In this document: piece by piece, positions 8,283 through 16,396 of the stretch
Numbering within the stretch: the first letter of the stretch is position 1
Layout of the letters: every line of letters starts with the position of its first letter
Origin: Paenibacillus pasadenensis
GTDB taxonomy: Bacteria > Bacillota > Bacilli > Paenibacillales > Paenibacillaceae
Direction: 5' to 3'
DNA length: 64,000 bases
NCBI RefSeq assembly: GCF_023715725.1
Contig: NZ_JAMBOT010000006.1
Span: forward strand, 62,001 to 126,000
The notes under the pieces: generated by a model
Told to the model about the DNA's origin: nothing
The model's database searches: none
The model's input: only the letters and a program-made list of their open reading frames with translations
Made by a program: the position numbers and the translations under genes

Positions 8283-11200
8283 ATGAAATCGACTCAACAT
8301 ATTACCGACAACCATAACACATTTGATTCCGCCGTGTTCCAGCAGCCTCCCGCAGCGTACCGAAGCCTTCCTTTCTGGTCCTGGAACGATAAATTGGACC
8401 CGGAGGAGCTGCGCCGGCAAATTCGCGAAATGAAACGTGTCGGAATCGGCGGGTTTTTCATGCATACGAGGCAAGGGCTGGAGACACCGTACATGGGCCC
8501 GGCTTTTCTGGATGCGGTGGAAGTTGCCGCTGAAGAAGCCGAAGCGCTAGGTATGGAGGCATGGTGTTACGATGAAAACGGCTGGCCAAGCGGAACGGCG
8601 GACGGAGTAGTTCCCCGGCTTGGAGCCGAGTATCAGCAGAAATCGCTGCAAGGAATCAGACTGACGGCGGAAGAGTCGGATCAGCTCCATACATTAAGCC
8701 GTGACGAAGAATTTCTCTTTCTCCTCGTTCGAGAAAAGGGAGCAGCCGCCTGGCAGCTGCAAGACCCGTCCTCAGCGGAGCAATCGGCATGGGACGAAGG
8801 AATCGCGGTTATGTGCCGGATTAACCCCTATTATATCGACGTGCTTTCGAGTAAAGCGATCGGCGCATTTTTAGACGCATGCCATGAGGTTTATTTTGAA
8901 CGTTTAGGTGAAAGATTCCGAAGCAACGGAATTCCAGGCATTTTTACCGATGAATTCAAGTTCTCGGGCATCCCTTGGTCTGAGGGCATGGAAGCGGAAT
9001 TCGAGGGGATATATGGCGACACGATCTATTCCGCGGTAGGCTGGCTTTTGACAGAGGCGGCAGGCGAATCGCCTGCCGAATTGGATGCTGCCTTCCGCAG
9101 CCGCTATAACTTCTGGAAGCTTGTCACCGGCAAATTTCAGCAATCGGTAACCCAAATTACGGACTGGTGCAGCGCTCACGGCTGGCAGTTAACCGGACAT
9201 TTCATGGGTGAGGATTCACTGTGGGATCAAATGAATCATACGGCTGGTGTCATGCCGCTCTATGAAACTATGGCGATGCCCGGCATTGATTTGCTCGGCA
9301 GAGATACGCGGAATGTTATGCTGCCAAAGCAGGCTTCTTCGGTGGCAAGGCAGATGGGAAGAGATTTTGTCATCACGGAAACGTTCGGCTGCGCCGGATG
9401 GAACCTGAATTTCCGCGATATGAAAAAAATTGCAGAATGGCAGTTTGTGCTTGGCGTTAACCGCCTTTGTCAGCATCTGCAATCCTACTCCATCCGCGGC
9501 GTTCGCAAACGGGATTATCCGCCTTCTCTCTATGTTCAGCAGCCTTGGTGGGATGTGTACGCTCCATTTAACGATTATTTTGCGAGATTGACTTATTTGC
9601 TCACCTTGGGACAAGCAGATCCCGGCATTCTCGTGATACATCCCATCCGTACCGCTTGGCTGAATTCGGGCGAGCGCAACAATTGGACGGAAAAACTTCA
9701 GAAGGGGATGGAGGCGACTGCCTCATCGCTGCTCGCGCTGCAGCGTGATTTTGATTATGGTGATGAAGCCATTATTGCCCGTCATGGGCGGGTGGAAGAT
9801 GGCGCTGTGTATGTAGGCCAGCAGCGTTACGACATGATTATTATCGACGGATCACAAACGGTGGAGTCATCAACGTATGCGCTCTTGCAGGAAGCGGCAA
9901 AGGCCAGTGTATCCATTATCGTTATCGGCGAACCGCCAGCCCGGCTGGACGGAGTATCCAATTCCGAGGCTGCCGAATGGTTCGCAAGCGATGCCGTTAT
10001 CCGCGTTGCGGACATCGAATCGCTCGTTTCAGAAGGACATGTGACGGCACGAGCGAATTGGACGATATCTCACGATACTTCATCGGAGGCACTAAGCCGT
10101 TTCTATGTGCAACAGCGGCAGCTGCCCGGAATGAAGCTGCTGTACGCCGTTCATACGGGAACAACAGGCAGCATCTCTATTCAGCTGAGCCAGGAGGACG
10201 CGCGCCGTTGGACGGAGCTTAGCCTGGAGAATGGCACTGAATCCGAAGCTGATCTGCGCGAGCTTAACCAGAATATCGTGTTTGCTCCAGGCGAATCAAA
10301 GCTGTTCGTTGTTCGGGACAACGATGAGAAGGCTGTGGCAGCAGCGCTAGAAGCTGCCCAGGAGCCGGATTCCGATAATGGCGAAACGGTCCCGTTGGAT
10401 GAAAATTGGGATTACCGGTTGAGCGCCTCTAACGTGTTGACACTAGACTATGCTTCTTACCGGATCGAAGAGGGAGACTGGGTGCCTCCGACTTATGTGC
10501 TGAACATTCAAGAGCAGTGCATTGGACTGAAACGTTCGGTTCCGGTGGAATTGATCTATTCGTTTGAAACGGACGCAGAGCTGCTGAAAACCAGCGATTC
10601 ATCATTATGGAGGCTTGCTATAGAACGTCCTGAGCATTGGCAAATTGAACTAAACGGTCAAACCGTTGAAGCTGCAGCTGCTGACGGATGGATGGGCGGA
10701 GATCGAAGCTTTCCCACTTTGCCAATCGGCAGTTTCGTTCAGCCTGGCAGCAACGAGATTCGGTTAAAGGGTCAATTTTACTGCAATGAAGAAACGTACC
10801 GCTATTTTGGCATTGCAGGCGCCAATCTCGCTCCGATCCGCAACAAGCTTATTTTTGACGTTGAAATTGAGAGCATTTATGTATTGGGGCCGTTCGCGGC
10901 GCAGCCGGCTGGCGCATGGGAAGAGACGGAGCGTTCCGCTTTATGGGCATCGGGACCGTTTCTGCTGACCGGACTGCCGGAGCGTCTTCAGGCTGCGGAT
11001 ACGACTCGGCAAGGTTTGGCCTTTTATTCCGGACAAATCGTCTTTAACCAAACCGTTGAGTTAACGGAGAACGAGCAGAAGAAGCTGCAAGTTGAGGGCA
11101 AACGTCTTATTTTGAAATGGGATGAGATGCTCTGTCCGGCTTTCCGGGTGAAAACGAACGGGATTGAATCGGGAACTGTTTTATGGGGAGACAATAGGCT

Positions 11201-11435
11201 GGAGCTGAATACGGCTTCCATACAGGAAACGATAGAGCTTGAAATCGAATTATTCACAAGCGGCCGCAATACATTCGGTCCTCATCATCATCTGAAGGGC
11301 GAAGTTTTCTTCGTTGGACCGACCAGCTTTACCGATAAAATCGGCTGGGTCGACGCAGGAATGGACCAAATCTGGACGGATCGTTATTGTATGGTCAGCT
11401 TCGGATTAACCAATCTGCAATTGTTGATCGTTTAA
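8283..11435 (+). CDS. Large GH106-like glycoside hydrolase
   Basis: A 1050-residue protein without a signal peptide, so probably cytoplasmic and acting on imported oligosaccharide. The start is PFWSWNDKLDPEELRRQI, GGFFMHTRQGLETPYM and AWCYDENGWPSG, a pattern I associate with a TIM-barrel family close to GH106 alpha-L-rhamnosidases. The C-terminal about 350 residues are beta-sandwich (galactose-binding-like, WRLAIERPEHWQIELNGQ). ATG 8283 is chosen over 8259 because AAGGAGA lies at correct distance. It sits 42 bases behind the response regulator and is the last gene of the sugar locus. Substrate (rhamnosyl linkage) is inference; the exact family needs a profile search. Confidence 0.8.
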   Translation: MKSTQHITDNHNTFDSAVFQQPPAAYRSLPFWSWNDKLDPEELRRQIREMKRVGIGGFFMHTRQGLETPYMGPAFLDAVEVAAEEAEALGMEAWCYDENGWPSGTADGVVPRLGAEYQQKSLQGIRLTAEESDQLHTLSRDEEFLFLLVREKGAAAWQLQDPSSAEQSAWDEGIAVMCRINPYYIDVLSSKAIGAFLDACHEVYFERLGERFRSNGIPGIFTDEFKFSGIPWSEGMEAEFEGIYGDTIYSAVGWLLTEAAGESPAELDAAFRSRYNFWKLVTGKFQQSVTQITDWCSAHGWQLTGHFMGEDSLWDQMNHTAGVMPLYETMAMPGIDLLGRDTRNVMLPKQASSVARQMGRDFVITETFGCAGWNLNFRDMKKIAEWQFVLGVNRLCQHLQSYSIRGVRKRDYPPSLYVQQPWWDVYAPFNDYFARLTYLLTLGQADPGILVIHPIRTAWLNSGERNNWTEKLQKGMEATASSLLALQRDFDYGDEAIIARHGRVEDGAVYVGQQRYDMIIIDGSQTVESSTYALLQEAAKASVSIIVIGEPPARLDGVSNSEAAEWFASDAVIRVADIESLVSEGHVTARANWTISHDTSSEALSRFYVQQRQLPGMKLLYAVHTGTTGSISIQLSQEDARRWTELSLENGTESEADLRELNQNIVFAPGESKLFVVRDNDEKAVAAALEAAQEPDSDNGETVPLDENWDYRLSASNVLTLDYASYRIEEGDWVPPTYVLNIQEQCIGLKRSVPVELIYSFETDAELLKTSDSSLWRLAIERPEHWQIELNGQTVEAAAADGWMGGDRSFPTLPIGSFVQPGSNEIRLKGQFYCNEETYRYFGIAGANLAPIRNKLIFDVEIESIYVLGPFAAQPAGAWEETERSALWASGPFLLTGLPERLQAADTTRQGLAFYSGQIVFNQTVELTENEQKKLQVEGKRLILKWDEMLCPAFRVKTNGIESGTVLWGDNRLELNTASIQETIELEIELFTSGRNTFGPHHHLKGEVFFVGPTSFTDKIGWVDAGMDQIWTDRYCMVSFGLTNLQLLIV

Positions 11436-11480
11436 GCTTAACTAAAGCCCGCCCATGTTGGGGCGGGCTTTAGTTAAGCT
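11435..11480. terminator. Long bidirectional terminator between convergent genes
   Basis: Perfect 20-bp stem with a 6-base loop between the convergent GH106-like gene and the 11499-11966 gene. The inner part (AAAGCCCGCCC / GGGCGGGCTTT) works as a classical terminator in both directions. Confidence 0.8.
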
Positions 11481-11498
11481 GATCTAATATTAATATTG

Positions 11499-11966
11499 TT
11501 AAATAGTTGTGCCAGTCACTGCGGATCCATTAAACGTTACGGGTCCCGAGAGAATGGTGTTCACTGAATCTGTAGCGCTGACAAACAGCGTGTAACGAAT
11601 TTGGCCTGCCAAAACGGCTTCAACCGGCGGAGAATCACCGGCGGCCACAACCAGAGGACTGAAGGCAGATAGACCTTGCGTGTTGAAGTCTTCACGGAAA
11701 ATCATAATACCGGATCCTAATGTATCTCCGCCGTTTCGTTCAATACAGACGGTGATTTCAGGAGCTTCTTCGACACCAGGCACAATTCCGACCATGCCGC
11801 TCAGCGCTACGCGTACACTCGTGACATGTTCTGGAACTGCTTGCGCGGCGACTACCTGCAGCCCGATATCCCCGATCAGCAGCGGCGTGTCCGTCAGAAC
11901 AGTTTCACCTGTGCTGTCTATACGATATGTGGAAATACGCTGGTCTAAAAATACAATTGACATCAT
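11499..11966 (-). CDS. Beta-rich protein of unknown function, possibly spore surface
   Basis: A 155-residue protein without a signal peptide, almost all short hydrophobic beta strands and Gly/Thr turns, ending in SGPVTFNGSAVTGTTI. The alternation and length resemble C1q/TNF-like jelly-roll proteins of Bacillus exosporium (BxpB/ExsF type), but I see no motif that proves this. Two adjacent ATG codons (11966 and 11963) follow AAGGAGG at 5 and 8 bases; either may start. Monocistronic and convergent to the GH106-like gene. Confidence 0.65.
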   Translation of the reverse strand: MMSIVFLDQRISTYRIDSTGETVLTDTPLLIGDIGLQVVAAQAVPEHVTSVRVALSGMVGIVPGVEEAPEITVCIERNGGDTLGSGIMIFREDFNTQGLSAFSPLVVAAGDSPPVEAVLAGQIRYTLFVSATDSVNTILSGPVTFNGSAVTGTTI

Positions 11967-12024
11967 TACCACCTCCTTATAGAACAGAATATGCTAGAGT
12001 AATAGAAACGGTACTGGGTTGATG

Positions 12025-12179
12025 TCGTACAGGCTGTTTGTCTTTTTGAGGAGCGCAAGACTATAGGTTTGCCTTGGGATGAATAGGCCCGTTAAACATT
12101 AATGACATTAATACTTAGTCAGGCTAAATTGTGTCGCTCCAATGGCAGCACGATACTAGCTACAGATCGTACAGGCTGT
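12025..12179. repeat. 13-bp direct repeat in the intergenic region
   Basis: TCGTACAGGCTGT occurs at 12025-12037 and again at 12167-12179, the second copy just upstream of the -35 box of the Rrf2 gene. Possible regulator site; no palindrome inside it. Confidence 0.5.
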
Positions 12180-12184
12180 CCGCC

Positions 12185-12213
12185 TTGACTGCCTTTAATG
12201 TAACTGCTATAGT
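12185..12213 (+). promoter_or_regulatory. Sigma-A promoter of the Rrf2 gene
   Basis: TTGACT, exactly 17 bases, TATAGT; about 30 bases before the start codon of the Rrf2-type regulator. Confidence 0.7.
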
Positions 12214-12242
12214 CACATATAGATTAGCTCGGAGGTGAGACG

Positions 12243-12665
12243 ATGATCAGCAGCCGGTTTTCAGTAGCCGTTCATATTTTGGCCCTTATCGAAGTGAATG
12301 AAGGCAATGTCACTTCTGAATTTATGGCAGGAAGTGTGAACACGAACTCGGCGGTCATTCGTCGGATTATGGGCATGCTGAGCAGAGGAGGCTTGATCTC
12401 GTCCAGACCAGGTGTGGTGGGGATTAAGCTGCTCAAGCCAACGGAAGAAATTACATTTCTTGATGTTTATCGCGCAGTTGAGCTGCCGGAGACGAAGGAT
12501 TTGTTCTCCGTTCATCAGAATACCAATATTCGCTGTCCGATTGGGCAGCATATCCAATCAGCTATGGAGCCGGTGCTTCATGATGCTCAATCTCAGATGG
12601 AGCAAGTGCTCGCTCAAGCGACCATTAAACAATTGGTTGCGGAAATCGCCGACAAAGGCGATTGA
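12243..12665 (+). CDS. Rrf2-family transcriptional regulator
   Basis: A 140-residue winged-helix repressor of the Rrf2 family (MISSRFSVAVHILALI; NSAVIRRIMGMLSRGGLISS recognition region, followed by the wing with GVVGIKLLK). It has a single Cys (IRCPIG), not the three-Cys cluster that binds Fe-S in IscR/NsrR, so it is closer to YwnA-like members that may sense thiol reagents (family knowledge). CGGAGGTGAG precedes the ATG. It is 13 bases ahead of a VTT membrane protein and probably controls that operon. Confidence 0.88.
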   Translation: MISSRFSVAVHILALIEVNEGNVTSEFMAGSVNTNSAVIRRIMGMLSRGGLISSRPGVVGIKLLKPTEEITFLDVYRAVELPETKDLFSVHQNTNIRCPIGQHIQSAMEPVLHDAQSQMEQVLAQATIKQLVAEIADKGD

Positions 12666-12678
12666 GGGAGAATTTACG

Positions 12679-13323
12679 TTGCCGAAAAAGAGTTTGCTTT
12701 TCCTTTCACTTGGCTGTATTGCGCTGGCATTAGTTATTTATCGAGAGTCTTTAATGAAGTGGATGGCCTTGGATTCGATTTGGTATCATGATGTACTTGT
12801 CGCTTTTGCATGTCTGATTATAGCTGTCGTTCCTGCAATTCCATATGGGGTTATAGCCGCAATCCTCGGAGCAAAATACGGATTTGCCGCAGGGGCGTCA
12901 TTGAATTTAATCATCTCGGTTACGGCTTCAATCGTGATGTTTCTCCTTGTGCGGCTCTTCTTTTCGGAGGAGGGGAGGGTAAAAACCGCCAACCGAAAGG
13001 GCCTCCGTATGCTGACGCAATTTGCGGAGCACAACGCCTTTTTTACCGTGTTTTTTGCCCGGACGCTGCCAATTGTCCCCGCACAGGTGGTAAACGTGTT
13101 TGCCGCAGTCACCCGGATGCCGCTGCAGCCATTTATATGGGGTACGATCATTGGGAAAATCCCGTACTTGGCAACGGTCACTCTGGTCGGAGATCAAATA
13201 ATGAACAATGCGGATATGAAGCAGATAACCATCATTGCTGCCGGATATCTGTTATTTGTGTGCCTTGTTTATGGGATTTACAGGCTCTATTTTCAAAAAA
13301 GACGCAGACAGGAAAATCGGTAA
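12679..13323 (+). CDS. TVP38/TMEM64 (VTT) family membrane protein
   Basis: A 214-residue integral membrane protein of the VTT/DedA-like superfamily. Visible hallmarks are the GVIAAILGAKYGFAAGASLN re-entrant loop region, FFARTLPIVPAQVVNVFAAV and GTIIGKIPY. TTG 12679 is taken as start because GAGGGAG sits 8 bases upstream and the protein then begins with a hydrophobic segment; longer reading-frame extensions overlap the regulator gene. VTT proteins are linked to lipid scrambling and envelope homeostasis in general; no specific role can be read here. Co-transcribed with the Rrf2 regulator. Confidence 0.85.
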   Translation: MPKKSLLFLSLGCIALALVIYRESLMKWMALDSIWYHDVLVAFACLIIAVVPAIPYGVIAAILGAKYGFAAGASLNLIISVTASIVMFLLVRLFFSEEGRVKTANRKGLRMLTQFAEHNAFFTVFFARTLPIVPAQVVNVFAAVTRMPLQPFIWGTIIGKIPYLATVTLVGDQIMNNADMKQITIIAAGYLLFVCLVYGIYRLYFQKRRRQENR

Positions 13324-13371
13324 CACAAAGTCGGTTTTACTAACGGGCCTCCTTATAAGTTAAGTTAAGTT

Positions 13372-13406
13372 AAAAGCGGAGCCGTTTTGGCTCCGCTTTT
13401 GTTTTG
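13372..13406. terminator. Bidirectional terminator
   Basis: 12-bp perfect stem AAAAGCGGAGCC / GGCTCCGCTTTT between the convergent VTT and AraC genes. Confidence 0.8.
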
Positions 13407-13413
13407 GGACGAT

Positions 13414-14244
13414 TCAGGCATACGCAGCCCGGTATTCCGTCGGACTTAAGCCGGTCTCCTTGCGAAATGACTTGGCAAAGTGCTGGGTATCCGGGAACCC
13501 GGCCCTTTCGGCGATTTCCTTAATACTGAGGGAGGTCGAAGCTAATAGCAGCCGCGCTTTATCCATGCGTTTGCGGTTGACGTACTTGGCTGGAGGCATG
13601 CCAAATTGCTTTTTAAAATATGAGATAAAATAGTTCGGGTGCAGATGGAGAGCCGCGGCCATATCATTTACGCTTAGACTCTCCTGCAGATGCGCCTCGA
13701 CATAATCTTGAATGAAGCGAATCCGCTGCATGTCCTCGCTCCGGTGTTTAAGCACTTGCACCGGCATTTGCTCCAGGAACGTCGAGATAATTTCCAGCAT
13801 AATCGCCTTTTCCCGCAGCACGGATACGAGAGTTCGTCTGATATGCAGCTCAGTGAGCTCTGCGAATAGCTGCTTCATGCGATCAGGGTCAGGAATATCG
13901 ATACAAAGCGGCGCATTAATCCATTGGAAAAGATCAAAGGCGCCAACACTCGCCGTAAAATGACACCAATACTTGTGAAAGGGCTGGCGGTCTTGCAGCG
14001 CTGAGTAGGACTGCCGGACAAATGCAGGCATCAGGCACAGCTGCCCCGGACGAGGAAAGCTTTCTCGGCCATCCACCTCCAGCCGGCCTTCACCTTCCAA
14101 AATAAAATAGAACCGATTGAACTCCGGCACAAAGTCCATATCCCGCCAATCCTGGGCGCACTGGGTCCGGTGAGCGACCTCAACGCGAATTTGCACATTG
14201 TCGATCAGCTCAAGAAGTGTGGATTCTTCCTCTTGAAGTTTCAT
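13414..14244 (-). CDS. AraC-family regulator with cupin sensor
   Basis: A 276-residue one-component regulator. N-terminal cupin-like ligand domain (RFYFILEGEGRLEVDGRE, PGQLCLMPAFVRQSY) and a C-terminal double helix-turn-helix (LHLHPNYFISYFKKQFG; GFPDTQHFAKSFRKETGLSP). It is divergent from the PhyH-HEAT gene 113 bases away and probably controls it. The ligand is unknown. Confidence 0.88.
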   Translation of the reverse strand: MKLQEEESTLLELIDNVQIRVEVAHRTQCAQDWRDMDFVPEFNRFYFILEGEGRLEVDGRESFPRPGQLCLMPAFVRQSYSALQDRQPFHKYWCHFTASVGAFDLFQWINAPLCIDIPDPDRMKQLFAELTELHIRRTLVSVLREKAIMLEIISTFLEQMPVQVLKHRSEDMQRIRFIQDYVEAHLQESLSVNDMAAALHLHPNYFISYFKKQFGMPPAKYVNRKRMDKARLLLASTSLSIKEIAERAGFPDTQHFAKSFRKETGLSPTEYRAAYA

Positions 14245-14286
14245 CCATCGCTCTCCATTGCCTTAGTTTTTTACCTATTCCCCTTA

Positions 14287-14325
14287 GGAACCTCCATTTT
14301 CTCCCTTGGGTACGGAACCTATAAT
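14287..14325 (+). promoter_or_regulatory. Candidate AraC-activated promoter of the PhyH-HEAT gene
   Basis: A perfect -10 TATAAT at 14320-14325 has no recognisable -35 box. The heptamer GGAACCT is repeated at 14287-14293 and 14314-14320, 27 bases apart and on the same face of about 2.5 helix turns. This is the arrangement expected for an AraC-type activator making up for a missing -35; binding is inferred. Confidence 0.45.
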
Positions 14326-14357
14326 CAGTGTATCAAATTCTAGGAGGGACTTACATC

Positions 14358-15767
14358 ATGACCCAATCCCACAAGCCAGTTCTGCTCACTGACGATCAAA
14401 TGAAAGCGTTTATCCGCGACGGAGTTCTGCTGCTCAAAACTGATTTTCCGCGTTCCTTTCACGAAAGTCTAGTTGCTCAACTGAACGAAGTATACGGCGA
14501 AGAGGGTAATCCCGGCAACAATATCCTTCCTCGAATCCGCGATCTGCAAAAAGTGTTCGACCATCCAATCGTTACGGGCGCTTTGACAAGCGTGTTAGGG
14601 CCGGATTATTTGCTGCATACGCACAGACATGGACATTTTAACGCTTCTGCACAGCCTGGCGGCTGGCATAAGGACAGCTACTGGGGATACGGACGGATGA
14701 GAAATCATCACCCGTGGTGGGCGATGATTATGTATTTCCCGCAGGACACGCCGCTTGAGCTTGGCCCGACGGGCATTTTCCCCGGCACCCAATATCTTGA
14801 TTCAAGATGTTTCCAGGAGGAAGATCCGGCAGCTGAAGTTACCGCAAAGGGAGAGGCGGGCACATTTGCCCTGATTCACTATGACGTATGGCATCGTTCC
14901 ACGGCGAACCTGCTCGGACAGCCCCGTTATATGTTAAAGTTTGAGTTCATGCGGACATCAGCTCCAGCAGCTCCGACATGGAACAATGTTAATCCGGAGT
15001 GGACGGAGGGCGCCGATGACGACTCTGTCATTTCCAGCCAGGAGTCAATTTGGAAAGAAAACTGGGCTTGGCTGTCCGGCCGGATCGGAAGTTTGGCGGA
15101 CTCGCTTCCGCATGATTCAGCCGGGATTGATGCAGAAGTCAGCCAACTAAGCGGAACGGACGAACCAGCTGCGCTCAACGCCGCGTATCGGTTGGCTGCT
15201 AGAGGAGCCAACGGCATTGCAGCTCTGCTCAAGGCGCTGCGCAATGAAGACAACGTGCTGTCCCGCCGCGCGGCATACGGCTTATCGGCAGCAGGCGAAG
15301 GGGCCGTGTCCGGTCTTACCAAGTCACTGGACGATTTTAATGAAATGGTGACGCTCCATGCTGCATTTGCCCTTGGTGAGCTGAGAGAGCTGGCTTCAAC
15401 CTCCGTGCCTAAGCTCTCGGCGCTGCTTAACAGCAGCTCCGTTCAGCTTCGACGTCAAGCCGTCGATTCGCTTGGATTGATTGCCCGTCCAGCGGAAGAG
15501 ATTGTTCCGGCTCTCATCCGGGGACTGCGGGATGAAGACGATCAAGTTCGCTTCATGGCGGCGCTTTCTCTGATTCGTCTCAAAGGCGAAGCGGCTGACG
15601 CGGTGCCGGAGCTGGCGGAAGCGCTGAACGATCCTAACCGATATGTACGCGGGCATGCTGCTGAAGCGCTGCGTTATATCGACAGCGACGAAGCGCGTCA
15701 AATTTTGTTCCGCGAGCTGTTCAATCTTCGCTGGTGCTCCGACACGACAAAAGCAAGCACGTTTTAA
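14358..15767 (+). CDS. Phytanoyl-CoA dioxygenase-like protein fused to HEAT repeats
   Basis: A 469-residue cytosolic fusion. Residues about 10-210 are a PhyH-type Fe(II)/2-oxoglutarate oxygenase: His104 and Asp106 in GGWHKDSYW, distal His179 in DVWHRST, and a C-terminal Arg in GQPRYMLKFEF for 2-oxoglutarate. Residues about 265-465 are HEAT/PBS-type helical repeats (ALLKALRNEDNVLSRRAAYGL; ALIRGLRDEDDQVRFMAALSL). ATG 14358 follows AGGAGGG. PhyH proteins hydroxylate small molecules; the repeat domain suggests a protein partner or protein substrate. No pathway genes are adjacent, only the divergent AraC regulator. Confidence 0.85.
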   Translation: MTQSHKPVLLTDDQMKAFIRDGVLLLKTDFPRSFHESLVAQLNEVYGEEGNPGNNILPRIRDLQKVFDHPIVTGALTSVLGPDYLLHTHRHGHFNASAQPGGWHKDSYWGYGRMRNHHPWWAMIMYFPQDTPLELGPTGIFPGTQYLDSRCFQEEDPAAEVTAKGEAGTFALIHYDVWHRSTANLLGQPRYMLKFEFMRTSAPAAPTWNNVNPEWTEGADDDSVISSQESIWKENWAWLSGRIGSLADSLPHDSAGIDAEVSQLSGTDEPAALNAAYRLAARGANGIAALLKALRNEDNVLSRRAAYGLSAAGEGAVSGLTKSLDDFNEMVTLHAAFALGELRELASTSVPKLSALLNSSSVQLRRQAVDSLGLIARPAEEIVPALIRGLRDEDDQVRFMAALSLIRLKGEAADAVPELAEALNDPNRYVRGHAAEALRYIDSDEARQILFRELFNLRWCSDTTKASTF

Positions 15768-15797
15768 ATCGCAATCGTTAAGTTTGAAAAAATGAAA

Positions 15798-15838
15798 GAA
15801 GAACGTATCCCGTGTTTAAGCATGGGTTACGTTCTTTT
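15798..15838 (+). terminator. Terminator of the PhyH-HEAT gene
   Basis: AGAACGTATCCC pairs with GGGTTACGTTCT across a short loop, followed by TTTTT. Confidence 0.75.
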
Positions 15839-15936
15839 TAATTTCATAAGAGCTAGCTTCGAACTAACCGGAATTTTATGGTAAAATAAAGTGAATCCGT
15901 GTTTGCGGGTCAATCACTTTCAGGGAGTGAATTTTT

Positions 15937-16308
15937 ATGGTTCAACAAGTCGGCCAAATTATGCTGTACGTCAATAACCAGGACAAAGCCCTTGAGTTTT
16001 GGACGGAAGTTATGGGATTTCACGTTGTATCGGAAGAAAACAACGGAATGCGCTGGATTGAAATCGCTCCCTCCGCCAATGCCGAAACAAGCCTCATTCT
16101 TCATAATAAAGAGGTTATCGCCAAAATGTCGCCTGAGCTGAATCTGGGCACGCCGTCCCTGATGTTTTTTACGGACAAGCTGGACGAACTCCACAACAGG
16201 CTTTCGGAGAAAGAGATTACGGTTGGCGACATCGTCGAGATGCCTTTTGGCAGAGTGTTCAACTTTGCGGACTACGAGAACAATTATTTTGCCATCATGG
16301 AGAAATAA
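15937..16308 (+). CDS. VOC (glyoxalase/bleomycin-resistance) superfamily protein
   Basis: A 123-residue single-domain vicinal-oxygen-chelate protein: opening beta strand QIMLYVNNQDKALEFW, GMRWIEIAP in the first half, and a closing FNFADYENNYFAIME strand. CAGGGAGTG precedes the ATG. Members include lactoylglutathione lyases, dioxygenases and drug-binding proteins; no substrate can be assigned. Monocistronic, followed by a strong terminator. Confidence 0.85.
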   Translation: MVQQVGQIMLYVNNQDKALEFWTEVMGFHVVSEENNGMRWIEIAPSANAETSLILHNKEVIAKMSPELNLGTPSLMFFTDKLDELHNRLSEKEITVGDIVEMPFGRVFNFADYENNYFAIMEK

Positions 16309-16352
16309 AAGGAACACTGAGTCGGATGCCAGACTGCATAATCCGGCAGAAG

Positions 16353-16386
16353 AAAAGGCCTGTGCAGATGCTGCGCAGGCCTTTTT
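16353..16386. terminator. Bidirectional terminator
   Basis: AAAAGGCCTG / CAGGCCTTTT stem between the convergent VOC and Fn3 genes. Confidence 0.8.
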
Positions 16387-16396
16387 GCCAGAGAGA

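Noticed and set aside
12412..12678. Long N-terminal extension of the VTT membrane protein
   Set aside because: It overlaps the Rrf2 gene in another frame; TTG 12679 has a good RBS and gives a normal protein.
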